Shown here: positions 20,611 through 32,427 of the stretch, in pieces | Layout of the letters: every line of letters begins with the position of its first letter | Position numbering within the stretch: position 1 is the first letter of the stretch | NCBI GenBank assembly: GCA_009829735.1 | Contig: CM020620.1 | Span: 16,374,473-16,438,472, forward strand | Reading direction: 5' to 3' | Length of the DNA stretch: 64,000 bases | From: Pyropia yezoensis | Lineage: Eukaryota; Rhodophyta; Bangiophyceae; Bangiales; Bangiaceae | Position numbers and translations under genes: made by a program | The notes under the pieces: generated by a model | The model's input: the letters and a program-made list of their open reading frames with translations, nothing else | Databases searched by the model: none | Told to the model about the DNA's origin: nothing

Positions 20611-22368
20611 ATGGCTACCCTCCCTGGCACGACGGTGCCCGAAGGGGTCGACCCCGCGTCCCTTGACGCATCCCTGGTCACCGCGGGGGACGGTGCCCAA
20701 CCCGACGTTCTCCCTACGGGTGAAGCAGACCTGGGTGTGACATCCGGTAGCGGACTGGAGTCCACAGGCGGCCAAGCACCACCTGCTCCCGTTCCTCCGG
20801 CTGTTCCTCCTGTGGGAGCCACCCCGGGGTCAACGGCGTTTGAGTCCGCACGCAGCAGACGTCTCCCTCCTGTCGGTTCTACTCCTCAACCTCCAGGGAT
20901 AGCCCCTGGTGTGTTTACTCCTGGACCCACACATGGCAGCTGGGTGTATACACCTCTCCCTGTGGGCACTAGCAGTGCCAGAGGCACCGCTGTGACTGGT
21001 TCTACGGGTCTCCCTGAGACCTCGACTCCTGGGACCGGCCAAGCTTTTCCTCCCCTTGCATCCCATGGGGCGGGGAGCTCCAAGACCGGTAACCGGAGCA
21101 GCCGGAGGCATCGGCGTCGTCGCCGTCGCTCTAGCACCAGCGAGACCAGTTCCTCCAGCTCTGAGAAGGGATATGACTGGGATGCATCTCCCGGTCCCAC
21201 CCGGCGCAGGCTACTCGAGTTTGACCTCCCTGCCCACCAAGTGGGAGATGCCACCCTGAACAAGGTCACGTATTGGGGTAACTACCGGCTGGAGAACCAA
21301 GACCAAGGTACACCCGGAAGATGGCCAAGAAGATGGCATCCCTGCCGGCGAATGCAGCCGAGCTTTGGGGGACATCCTCAGTTTTCCGGGAAGAGACCGG
21401 CGCTTATCTTTGCCTTCCTGCGACGGTTTGTCAAGGCATGCAATGACAACGATGTGTCCGAGGGCAAGGCTATCTACCTCCTGGTTAACTTCATGACCGG
21501 AGAAGCGGAACAGCGGTTTGCACAGGTTCTACCAGACTCTGCCGGACACATTGTCGGGCGTACCGTTGCGAGTTATCCGGAGGCGGTCAACTGGCTCCTG
21601 TCCAACTACGGTGACGCGGACTGCCTGCGTAAAGCAGTCGGCAGGCTGAACCGGGCAACCCTGGAGAGACAAGAGACTCCAGAGGCACTCGCCCGTCGTG
21701 TCCGGGAGATGAGCTAGGCTTGTGGCAACGTTTACCTTGAGGACAGGCTCAAGATGATCTTCTCGGAAGGGCTTCCTGAATATCTTCAAGTGGATGCGGA
21801 GAACTACAACCAGGAACATCAAGAACATACCTTCCAGCAGTTGATGGCCAGCACCCTGGGCAAGTACCGGCAAGACAAGGCCCTCCAAGCTCCCATGGTA
21901 TCAACTCCCAAGCCGTTGTCGCGAGTTCGTCCCGGACCCGACAAGTATAAGGGAGGTGATAGCCCTGTACCGGTACTCGCGGTTGGCGAGGCCTCACCCA
22001 TGGGGTCAGGGAACAAGTGGGGCGGCTTCGTTTCTAAGGAGCAACTCTTTCTGGTCGCCCCCAAGGAGGTCAAGAACCAGCGGGCTCGGTCTTGCTGGCT
22101 GTGCCAGAAGGAGGACCACATGTCCTACCAGTGCCCGACCATTCCCAAGGATCTCCAGGAGAAACTCAAGCGTCAAGGACTGGTGTTTGCAAAGGCGGTC
22201 AACTGGGCTGACCGGCGAGCGCCCTCCAAGATGGACAAGGCACAGGTACACGCAATCCGAGTGGCAACCTTACAGAGCATCACGGAGGCTCTGGCAAGGG
22301 AAGCTCCTACGGACTTCGACCTGGAGACCGAAACCTCTAAGGACTCCTCGGACCCAGGAAACGAGTAG
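20611..22368 (+). pseudogene. gag: Gag of A2, inactivated
   Basis: It has the same start (MATLPGTTVP) and layout as A1 Gag. A short frame excursion near 21308-21350 (one base lost, then two more) replaces about a dozen residues. A TAG at 21715-21717 sits where A1 has GAT. The reading then continues in the original frame through the rest of the core and the zinc knuckle CWLCQKEDHMSYQC to a stop at 22368. The product would be truncated before the knuckle. Confidence 0.9.
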
Positions 22369-22496
22369 GGCAGGCGCTCTCCCCAAGTGTCTTCCCGAAC
22401 CTCCAACGGCAGGGTACTTCTACCCGTTCTCCCCTTGCGTGCCGGGAGAAAGGACGGCAGTTACCTGCTCAACTGGTAGCCGCCTGGACACCCTGT

Positions 22497-25400
22497 TTGT
22501 TCAAGGGGACCTTGCTCGTCCTGCGTAAGGAAAACCTCAAGATTAATGCTCGTATGCGTGTGGGGGATAGCCTCCCCCAAGCTGTTACGCCGGTGGTTGA
22601 CACGGGAGGCGGACCAAGCGTCATCACTGAGAACCGGTTACCTCCGGGCTGGCGTCGACTTGCCTGGAGAGCGCCTACCAAAACCCAGATTGTCGACGCA
22701 TCAGGTCAAAACCTACGACCGCTGGGCCGTTTTCCCGTCGCCATCTATGTCAACAATGAACCAATGCTTTTTCCCTTTCTAGTAGTCAAGACCCTATTAG
22801 TCCCCCTTATCCTAGGCTGGGACTTCCAGAAGCAGCATTTCAAGAGCATCCTACCCGGAGAGGGGAGGGTCCAGTTCAACCATGGGTTTGTGTCACCGGT
22901 ATTGGAGCATCTGGACGCCAAGGTTCGTGTAGCCAAGAACAAGAGGGAACGCATCCCACCCTCTACCTTGACTCTCTTCAAACCGGTGCTCCTACCTCCT
23001 CGCTCGGAGACCAAGGTTCAAGTAACGACCCGGATTGCAGGTCAATGCCTGATCTACGGATGTAAGGAATTTCTGGCGAAACACCGGTTATACTTGGCCC
23101 ACGGACATCACAAGCAGATAGAAAGACACACCCCGTTCTTGGTGCTGATCGTCAACGTGAGCCGGAAGCCAATAACCCTCGCCAAGGGCACTCGAGTTGG
23201 TACAGCAGAGCCTTACCGGGGGTCCGCCCGTGCTATGAGCAAGGAAGACCTCTTGAACCTGGAACAAGAGCTGGCATCCAACTTGACGGCCTTAGACGTA
23301 CCTCCGAAACAAGAGCAGGCTGGCAGCGCTACTCCGAAGCCCGAACAAGCACCACCCGGGATGCCGAAGGTCAAACAAGAAAATGTCCCTCCCGACTTGA
23401 AGGAGGCACTGGAGAAGCTTCTCGAGGAATATCGGCACCTGTGGTCGGGAGAGCTGGGCAAGATGGACGCCACTCTACACCGGATTCAACTCAAGCCGGA
23501 AGCTAAGCCAGTACACCTGCAACCATACCGAGCTGGACCTCATCGCCGGGATGAGATTGAGAAGCAGGTTAACAAGATGCTCAAGATGGATGTTATCGAG
23601 CCGTCTGATGGCGAGTGGGCTTTTCCGGTGGTAGTCGTCCCGAAACCTGGCGATCACTTCCGTTTCTGCGTTGACTACAGGCGCCTGAACGAGATGACCG
23701 TCATGGATGTATACCCGATACCCCGGATGGATGATTGTATCGACTTTCTTGGTGATGCCACCCTCTTCTCGACGCTGGATTGCAATGCCGGCTACTGGCA
23801 GATCCCTCTGGCTGACGAGGACAAGGACAAGACCACCTTCACGTGCCACCTGGGACTATTCCGGTGCAAGCGTCTTCCTTTTGGTCTCACCAATGCTCCG
23901 GCCACCTTCCAAAGAGCCATCGACATCATTCTGTCGGGGCTAAGGTGGAGAACATGTTTGGTCTACCTGGACGACATTATCGTTTTCTCCAAGACCCCAA
24001 CGGAACATCTGGAGCACCTTCGGGAGGTCCTGGCCCTCCTGTCCAAGGCTGGAGTTACCCTCAAGGCCGAGAAGTGCCACCTGTTTGAGACTGAGGTGGA
24101 GTACCTGGGGCATGCGCTGAGTCCGAGGGAGCTCCCAGTCAATGAGAAGAACATCAAGGCCCTCCGGCATGCACGGCAACCTAAAACCCAGACGGAACTC
24201 AAGAGCTTCCTGGGTATGTGCAACGTCTACCGCCGGTTTGTACGGGACTACGCCCTGATTGCCCGGCCATTCACCAAGCTCACCAGCAAGAAGCTCCCCG
24301 CAAAACTCCCGGTGTTCGACGAGAAGCAGACCGCGGCCTTTGAAGAGCTCAAGAAGCGCCTGACCACCACTCCAGTACTGGCGTTACCCAAGCGGGAGGG
24401 CCAGTTTGTTCTGGAGACTGATGCCTGTGGCGTCCAGGTGGGGTGCTCACTACTCCAGCAGCAACCTGATGGGCACTTTCTCTCGATAGGCTACTACAGT
24501 CTCGTCCTGACTCCAGCCGAGAAGAATTATTCCACGACGGAGCGCGAGTGCTTGGCGGTCGTGTGGGCTTGCTTCCTGTTACGTCCATATCTTGAAGGAT
24601 AAGAGTTCCTCATCCGGACGGACCACGCCAGCCTAAGGTGGCTGCTATGTATGGACAGCAGCCAAGGAAGGGTCGCCCGGTGGCGCTTACGCCTTTCGGA
24701 GTTCAAGTAAAAGGTGTGCACCAGAGCAGGGAGGGAGCACCACTTCGCCGACACCATGTCCCGGCTGGAGTTTCCTGCAGCCGACACCGGTCCTATTCCG
24801 GAGGAAATACCTTGCTTCATCCTCCCGAATGTCGGACGTGGCTGGCATGCTCCCCTGTATGAGACACCTGGAGCTCATCAACCAGTAACCATTCACCGGA
24901 TGCTGGAGGCACAACTGACGGACCTTCAATGCTTGGAGCTTCGCCACCAAATGGACCTGAACTGGAACAGTCGCTTCTCCGAGTCTACAGACGGACTCCT
25001 GGTACGGGTGTCACCCTTCGATGGGGCAACTCAAGTCTACGTACCCCGGAGCCTACGAGCTGACATCCTACGCCTGGAGCACTCGTCCCCCCAGGCCGGA
25101 CATCCTGGTAACAATAGGATGTATGCTTCCATGCGACGATACTATTACTGGGAAACCATGGCAAGTGACGTCCATAAGCACCTCGAGGCTTGTGTTTCTT
25201 GTGCAAGGAACCGGTTGTCCCTGAGGAAGAAGACTTCTAAGCTACGCCTATTCCCTGCGGCGAAGCCCTTTGCAAGCTTAAGCATGGACATCCTGGGGCC
25301 CCTACCTGAATCATCCAGCGGCAACATATACCTGCTCATCATTTGTGACCGGTTCTCCAAGTTCACTCGAGCGATCCCGCTGAGGACCATTACGGCCCTG

Positions 25401-26456
25401 GATGTCACGTCAGCCTTCTGCGAGTACTGGATAGCTGCCAATGGCCCTCCAGACTCCGTCTTAACCGACAATGGTCCCCAGTTTGCATCCCTGTTCTTCC
25501 AAGGAGTCTGTGACCTGATGGGCATCAAGAACTTGTACACCACGACGTACCACCCTCAAACGAACGGCCAGGTGGAACGATTCAACCGGACCCTAGTGGA
25601 CATGCTACGGCACTACGTGGAGGAGCACCAAGAAGACTGGGACGAGCTCCAGGCTGTTCTCACTCTAGCCTACAACTCCCGAGTTCACCGGACAACGGGA
25701 GTCGCTCCACTCGACTTTGTCACCCCAAGGCGGCTGACCAACTTCTTCCTGGAAAGAATACCAGATGGTCTCCAGCCTGCACTGAAGTCAGGTCCCAAGG
25801 CAAAGAATGAGTTCCTAAAACAACTGAAGCTCCTGCTCCCAAGAGTCAAGGAGTCAATCTCGAAGACCCAGGAGCGATACAAGCGGGACTATGACAAAGG
25901 CGTTCGGGAAAAGAACAAGGAACTGGGTGGTGGCGACTGGGTTTTTGTGGACAACCATAGCAAAACCCGGGGGAAGCTGGACTCGAAGACGGATGGACCT
26001 TATGAGATCCTGAATACGGACGGTTGGACCTTCCTTCTAGACGTGGATGGCTTCCCGTACCGGGTGAGCAGCGACCATGTCACCCGAGCTCCCCCGCCAA
26101 GCAAACGGGACTTGACCCGGCGCAAGCGGGCCGCAGTATCCTGGCTATCCCAAGAAGAAGGCCGAGAGTATGTCTACGTCAAGTTTGTCGACCATGCCTG
26201 GAGAGACGGGCGCTTGTACCTGCGAGTACGCTGGTTCGGTTTTAACCCGGCAGATGATACCTGGGAACCCTCAAACCGGTTACCCATCGCGGACGTCTGT
26301 GCCTATACGCGACGGAACGGGATTGAGGGCACTCCGGTGGCCAGAGCCGGCAAGAACCTGGAATCGGACTCAGAGGAGGACCAGGAGGACGGGGCTGATC
26401 AAGACCCTCGGGACGAGACGAGCTCACCCGCAACGGATGCGGAACAAGAGGATTGA
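22497..26456 (+). pseudogene. pol: Pol of A2 (PR-RT-RH-IN-chromodomain) with two stops
   Basis: It is one frame of about 1,320 codons. Protease motif VDTGGG; RT with LDCNAGYWQIP and YLDD; RNase H starting ETDACGVQVG; integrase zinc finger (His pair, then CVSCARNR); DDE core (MDILGPLP, LTDNGPQ, VERFNRT). The tail DHAWRDGRLYLRVRWFGF...DDTWEP is chromodomain-like. TAA stops at 24600-24602 (CAA in A1) and 24708-24710 (TAC in A1) cut RNase H from integrase. The first usable start is a TTG at 22497, in a frame different from gag. Confidence 0.92.
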
Positions 26457-26602
26457 GAAGAAGGGAACGGGTGTATCAAGGAAAACACGCAATGCAAGCA
26501 TAGAACAATCAAGAAAAACAAGCACCCGCTCGAGCAACCCTTCTCTCCGCCTCTTCCATTCCCCGCTTCTCCCAAGACTCTCACCCTCCTTGCCTCCAAG
26601 TA

Positions 26603-28721
26603 CTACTCCCGGCGCGGACGCTGCGCCGCGCGAGCGTCCTCCAGCGCTGCCTCCGCGGCACGACGGGAACTGGAGGAAGCCGGGATGACGTAGTGCGGTG
26701 GGCGCGGTGCATCCCGGTATGACGCCATCGGAGTAGTACCGGTAGTTGCCGGAGGCGTCCGCCCATCCAGATATGCCTGTCGGCGCCCCTGGAAGCCAGT
26801 AAAGCTCTCTGACCACTGCTGGGCCAAGCCGTGCCGCGTCAAAGTCGCCAGAAGTTCGCCAACCACAGGGCTGTCCGACATCTGGCCGCTGCCCGCGCAA
26901 GCAAACACCCGGTCAACCACGTTGTTCAAGACGCTGGCGTAAGTACCCAGCACCAGAAAAGACCCGACACCCTCAACCTGCACCGGAAGACGACCCAGCT
27001 GGTCTTCAATCATACCGACGTCGTACTGGTCGCATGTCGGGCCACCTTGGTTCAGGTACCAGTCAGGCACCCGGAAGCGGGTAAGGCGCAGAGTCGGCGC
27101 CAGGATCTCGAACCGCCCCGAGGATGCCACTACCGGACGGTCCACAACAGCCCCAGAAGCCGGAGTCCCCAACTACAGCGGAGGCACAGGGCCGCCGACG
27201 TTTGAAGAAGGCGTCCGAGGCAGAACGGCCGGAGTAGTCGGTGACAGCACAGCCACCCCCAGACTCGCTGCAGACAAGCGCGGTGCCGGAGGAGCTTGAA
27301 GCACCGGCACAGACGGAGCGGAACACAAACGCGCCGGCGACGGTCCAGGCGAAGCCACCGGGACGACCGGTGCAACAGGAGCAAGCAGAACCGCCGCAGA
27401 CGCCCGACCGACCGCCGCGGCCCATCCCGACTCTTGCACCGGCGGCCCAGTCGGCAGAAGATCAAGGGCGACCGGAGCAGGAAAGCTGCCAAGCTGCGGC
27501 CACGCCGGAAGCGGTGTCGCTAGCTGCACCTTGGCCGGAGAAGACTGGTAGACTACCTGCACCCAACCGGAGCCATCCCGACGCGGGCTGTTCTGGTCGG
27601 TAATCGCGTTCAAGAAGCTCCGGTCATGCACCGGCAGTCGACGCCGCAAGTCAATCATCGCCTGGAAGAGCTCCTTGTACTCCTCGTCCTGGCTGCACAG
27701 GAAGTCGACGGTCAACTTGTCGACAATCAAGACCATCAGGAGGTCGGGGAGAAAACAAAGCCGGTTGGACACCTAGACCTCGTGGAGCCAGTGGTTGGCC
27801 GCCAAGACCGTCATCTCGGAGGGGTGGATCATGTACGGGATCGAGTGGAAGAAGCCCTTGATCGACGCCTGGGTCAAGGCGTCCAAGAAGTAGCAGGTGA
27901 AGGGGATGCTGGATGGAGTAAACCCGACTGGGATCTCGACTTCCTGCTGCTGCGGGATGACCTTGGGGTAGTACGCCGCCCGGTTAGTCTTGTCCAGCTT
28001 CCAGAACTCCTGATGATTGCAGCTCGCGATGAAGTCACGCTGGCGGCCGCGTCGCTTGCCTTGCTCCCGCGCCGGCGACAACTTGGAGTATTTCCGGGTC
28101 AGGAAAGGCGGCTCCAGAGCGACCAAGCTCGGACGGGGATCGCAGTTCAGGCTCCCCGACCCCGTGAGCACCTCGTCCCAGACCTTGAGCGCCCGGTGGA
28201 CGTACCCGTCCTCCTCCGGCCACCGGAGAACGGACGCGGACACGCGACGCTCGGTCAAGGGTAGATCCAGCACCAGCGCGAAGGGGAGATCCTCCAGGCG
28301 AGCAACCCAAGAGGAACCCGAGAAGCTCTGGGAGCGGTCTTGGGCCAGGCGCATCTGGTCCGCCGTATGAAGACGAGTCTTGTCCATCTCGGTCAAGACC
28401 CCGCGCTGGAGTTCTTTGCGCCAGATGTCCAAACAGTCCTGTTGGCACTGGGCCGCGCTGGCGTTGCCGACCACCGTGGAGTAGCGCCGGTCCGCCAGAG
28501 GATCCTGCCTAAGGAGCAGCTCCGGGAGACCCACCGGGGGGGGTCTCGACCGGGTACAACGAAGAAGCCGGGGGAACCCGATACGTCCCCGCCGTGGCAA
28601 CCGGCGCCGACACCGACACCCGAGGAACCGGAGGCAGGAGAGGGGCGCGACTACCCGAGTTCTCCTCCGCAACACTCGCCGCCGGAACCACGGGCCCAGC
28701 TTGGATCTCGGAACAGGACAT
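26603..28721 (-). pseudogene. Decayed antisense reading frame between pol and 3' LTR of A2 (~700 codons), unknown function
   Basis: On the strand opposite to gag-pol, a frame runs from ATG 28721 (MSCSEIQAGP) to 26603. It has one frameshift at a C run near 28529-28536 and only two in-frame stops, TAG at 27775-27773 and TAG at 27175-27173. The composition is protein-like and uneven: a Pro/Ser/Val-rich N terminus, a mixed central part with well-spaced aromatic and charged residues (for example NHQEFWKLDKTNRAAYYP and HSIPYMIHPSEMTV), an Ala/Pro/Val-rich linker, then another ordered part (DWYLNQGGPTCDQYDVG). The sense-strand frame here looks like a mirror of coding sequence (repeated VLLVLAAQEV, LEELL). 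I do not recognise the family. Some plant gypsy elements carry extra antisense frames at this position, so an accessory gene is plausible. Confidence 0.6.
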
Positions 28722-28905
28722 GACGTCCAGACTCCGGGGGAACGAGAGGGCCAAGGTGAAAGAGAAGGGGGGGGGGGAGAATCGGATCAGGTGATCGTGA
28801 CCGGGGTGAAGACGCTCGACCTCGGCACCGGTGTGGACGTGCTCGAGGCTGTGCACGGTGGCACCTGGTTCGGCCCGAGGACGTGCCGGACTAGGGAGGG
28901 AGCTG

Positions 28906-29474
28906 TGTAGCATCCCTGGCCCCGACTTGGCGCCGACCCGGGACTACAACCAGAGGGCACCAGGTGCCAGAACACGCCCGCCGTGTGGTGATGGTTGGCG
29001 GCCGTGGCCCGTGCCCGGCACTGGGATGCGGTGGACTACGCTATCCACACGCGAGAGAGGGACTTCTGATGGGTTTTTGCATACTTGTGAGGGACTTGAT
29101 TTGAGAGAAATTGAGTGTGAGATTAGTGAGTGGGAATAGAATTAGTAGTGATAGTGGCCCCCGACCTGACGAGGTTAGACTCGGGTCGGGGCCACTCGGG
29201 GGTATGGGGGCTACCTGGCCAACGTGCCGAGGTTCCCCCCGATGCACGTTAAGAGGGACAGCGAGGCGCCCTTGGCCCGCGCCCTCAGGAAAAAGACAAC
29301 TGCGCGTTTGCTTTCCTCTTCCCCATGTGCACTACCATGCGTATCTGTTTGCTCTGCGAGCAGGCACGTGAGGCAACAGGCATACCATTCTCGTAGTTCC
29401 CCTTTCTGTGTTACCTGTCCCTTTCCCCCAAGGGATATTGACACGTGTCTGAGAGGATCTAGTTTTATACCACA
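28906..29474 (+). repeat. 3' LTR of A2
   Basis: 569 bp, TGTAGCATCCC to TATACCACA. Preceded by a purine-rich tract (CTAGGGAGGGAGCTG, 28891-28905) that probably primes plus-strand synthesis. Followed by the target duplication GGTCG. Confidence 0.95.
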
Positions 29475-29479
29475 GGTCG

Positions 29480-29874
29480 GGCCGCCTCTGGCGGCGTCAG
29501 CGCCTGGCGTCCACACCCAAATCGATGACATGAGCCAGGTGCATTCCGCCGCTGCCGACAACAATGACATCAACGACCGCTGCGGCAGAGGCGGCAGCAA
29601 TTCCGTGACAGCGACAACGGCGGTCGCATCTGCAGCGGCAGTATCGGCGGCCGTGCGACTGGCCGCCGAGATTGACACTGCCAGCCTAGCCGCCGCGTGG
29701 GCTGCGCGCCCTGCGCTGGCGGGCTGCCGCCTCGATGAGGCGCTGCCGCGGCGGCGCAAGCGTGATGCCGCCGTCCAGGCAGCAATCGCCGACTGGGCGG
29801 CCGCAACAGGGGGGGCGGGGGGAGGCGACGCGTGCGCCGCCTTGCTTCGTGCCGTCTTTCTCGACTATGCGTGA
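29480..29874 (+). pseudogene. CCA-adding enzyme, 3' part, separated from the 5' part by A2
   Basis: The frame EIDTASLAAAWAARPALAG...DEALP...AAIADW matches the C-terminal helical region of eukaryotic CCA enzymes (a short motif Leu-x-x-Ala-Trp, then Pro-Leu-x-Gly and a late Trp) and ends at TGA 29872-29874. If one target duplication is removed and the flanks are joined, this frame is offset by one base from the upstream frame at 19829. So an intron spans the site, or a further indel has occurred. An intact paralogue elsewhere would be expected because the enzyme is essential where tRNA genes lack CCA. Confidence 0.75.
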
Positions 29875-30049
29875 CCCGGGCGGAAGGGAAGTGGGGACGA
29901 GCAGCCCATTGTCATCTGGGCCCGCGCCTGGTCCCGTTTCCTTTCCGCCTACCACACGTGCAGCACGCGGCCGATGGAGGGTCCTTCGCCGACCTGTTTG
30001 CGTTGCTGATAGTTGACTGGTCCTCGGGACTTCTCTCCGACGGCGCTTC

Positions 30050-30640
30050 GCTGCTGCTCACTGGAATCTCCGCCACCACCACCGTCGCCACCACCACCAT
30101 GGGGGTGGTGGTGAGCGTAGTGATTGACGCGCGCGGCCAGGATGCGTACGCACGCGTTGAGGACGGCTTTGGACAGCGTGTACGCTGACTGCTCACCGTG
30201 CACGAGGGCCGACAGTGGGGTGTTGCCTGCCGCCACCGTCGTCACGGTAGCTTCGATAGTCGACAGCAGGGTGCACTCCCACTTGTCAGGGGCTGCCAGG
30301 TCCGCTGCAGCCACCTTCGCTGCAACTGCTCCCGTGTCCGGCATCGCCCCCGCCGCTACCACTGCCGTCGCTGCACCCCCCCCTCCCTCCCGCCTGCGGG
30401 CGCTTCCTACCCCCCTTCTCCCCCGTCTGCTGCTGCGGCGGCGGCCGCCGCCGCCACCGCCGCCGCCGCTGCCGCTTCGGCGCCCGCGGCACCGCCATCG
30501 AGCGCCACCCGCAGCGTGGTGGCGAGAAATTCCAGCTCCCCATCTCCAGACGACACCACCACCAGCCGCGGGTCGGCGGACCTGCACAATGCCGGCAAGA
30601 GCGCGGCCACCACTGACCGGGTGGCATACCTGATGCTTGC
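30050..30640 (-). pseudogene. Partial, frameshifted copy of the SDR gene
   Basis: Closely similar to 41900-42445 inside the SDR gene at 41569-42990. One frame gives LVVVSSGDGELEFLATTLRV and another gives AYTLSKAVLNACVRILAARV, so the catalytic Ser and Tyr/Lys regions are in different frames. The N-terminal nucleotide-binding part and the C-terminal part are missing, and the 21-bp minisatellite of the parent is absent. Adjacent low-complexity GCC/GGC runs are shared with the parent. Confidence 0.85.
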
Positions 30641-32427
30641 ATCCTTCGATCTGCTCGCACAGGGAGCACATGTGGCAGGTCACCACCCGCCTGACCCGCG
30701 TTGATGCGTCACAGGTGCCCGGGCCGCCTGTTTACGTCGACGTTGGACGTGCGTCGCTGTGGCACGCGTCGACGCCGGCGCAGCGCGCCTGCTGGTCGTC
30801 ATTCAGCTCGACGGGCCGCTGGCGTCACAGTGGTGATGCTACCCGCGCAGGGCTCACTGCTGGCTGATTGACCTGCATAAGGCCTACGGCAGCGGAGAGC
30901 GTTATGGCAGCGGCGAGCCGTTCGGCAGCATCGCAGTTGGCGACAACAGTGGTGGCAGTAGTGCTTCCGACGCCCGCGGCCTACGAGATAGTGGCGGGCG
31001 ACGGTACAACATTTCGTCAAGCGGTGAGAGCATCCCGCCCCCCTCCCTCTCTTCGCTGCCTCCGTACGTAACTCTCGCAGAGGCCACCCGCACCCTCATG
31101 CTCTCGCAGAGGCCACCCGCACCCTCATGCGGTCCACTTCTGGGCGATCCGTGCCCACTGGCGACGGCAGCGTTGGGGACATTGACGAGACTTTGGAAGA
31201 AGTCGCGCTGTGGCCGCAGAACGCGTCCTCGAATGGAAGTGTTTCTGGGCCATCGCTGCAGCGGAGGGACGGCCGACACCCCCGCAGTCCTGGAGCCCGT
31301 GGGCGTGCGGGTTAAGAGGGAGGCGCCGTTGTGATTTCTGCCGCACCTGCAACGCACGCAGCCGCTGCCGGTGCTTCTTTTGGGGGGGGGGGAAGAGACT
31401 TCTGCCCATCGACGGTTGGCAGCGCGGTGTAGTGGTCGCTCGGCGGGAAAGCTTCGACGGCGCCGCCGGGGGGGACGGGGCCGCCCTGTGGGCGGCACCG
31501 CGAAAGCGGGCCGTCGCCACCGCTCCCTTGCACGCGCGGGGGTGTCGTGGAGAGTTCTGCGCTTGTGACCGCGGGCAAGGGGTGGGCAGCAGGCCGCAGC
31601 GGCGTCCCTGACTAGCGACGGCAGCGCCAGGCCGCAGGTTGTTGCCCATGTGTACGAGCACGGGGGAAACGGGCGCGGGCCACGTAGACACGAGCCTGCA
31701 ACGATGCTGCCTCGTGATCGCGACCATTCCGCTTGGATGGTGGTGACGACCTGGCTACAAAAGTGGATAGATAGGACGGGGCGGCGCATGGCGCGGCTGT
31801 GGGTGGCGCTGCAAAGAGGCGTGCACTGGGGGGAGGACGCGCATCTGGAGGGGCGCGTGATAGAGGAATGCTGCTCCCACCTCTCTGGGGATCTTAATGG
31901 ATATAAACAGGAGAAGAGAGACGGGAGGTAGCGATAGGACAGAGCAACAAGAAGACATCTCCTCTTTTCATTCAACCCATGTCGCCCAGTCACCGCGCGT
32001 TCCGACAGTGGGGACGGGCTCACCAGGCGCGTCCCGAGGATGGACACACACAGCGCTACATCAGAGGCACAAAAAATGGGAGGGGAAATTCATTTGGGGG
32101 GCCAGGGGTAATCCAGTAATCGAGAGCTCGCCAGTCAGGCTGATCACACGCCGCCTCGCCACACTCAACTCGAGCCGGAAGACGAGAAAACGGTGGCTGC
32201 TTGTGGAGATATCAGTGTTACACCCCCGCCATCCCCGGAGAGCCAGCCACCCGCTCCTATCCCCAGTGTCGATACCACACGAAAGAGCGACCGATTCATC
32301 CTCCGCCCCAGCCCCTCGGCATCATCAAATGCTGCATCGACACGGCCGTATCGACGAGGACATCACGGCACCTTCTGAGGGGGCGGTAACGCCAGCCCGT
32401 CGAACATGCAAACAAAGATTGTTTAGA
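30641..32427. other. No recognisable gene
   Basis: Open frames on both strands (for example minus 32047-30902) have no domain resemblance and no consistent coding signal. A 29-bp perfect tandem duplication lies at 31072-31129. Upstream and downstream regulatory regions of the neighbours may lie here. Confidence 0.45.
31072..31129. repeat. Two perfect 29-bp tandem copies
   Basis: CTCTCGCAGAGGCCACCCGC... occurs at 31072-31100 and again, unchanged, at 31101-31129. Confidence 0.95.

Larger units (their letters stand above)
19830..29474 (+). mobile_element. Full-length Ty3/gypsy chromovirus, family A, copy A2
   Basis: Both LTRs are 569 bp, and the target duplication GGTCG is present at 19825-19829 and 29475-29479. 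Between them are a primer binding site, gag, pol with protease, RT, RNase H, integrase and chromodomain-like tail, then 2.4 kb with an antisense frame, then the 3' LTR. I count four differences between the LTRs, which implies a fairly recent insertion. Yet gag and pol carry nonsense mutations, so it may have moved in trans or decayed quickly. It is inserted in a CCA-enzyme gene. Confidence 0.96.

Noticed and set aside
27626-28264. Sense-strand frame of 212 codons in the 3' region of A2
   Set aside because: Its composition (LVLLVLAAQEV, many VE/LE/RD pairs) is typical of the reverse complement of coding sequence; the antisense frame is the better candidate.
30902-32047. Minus-strand 381-codon frame
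   Set aside because: It has no motif, no start context and Ser/Arg/Pro composition expected of GC-rich non-coding DNA.
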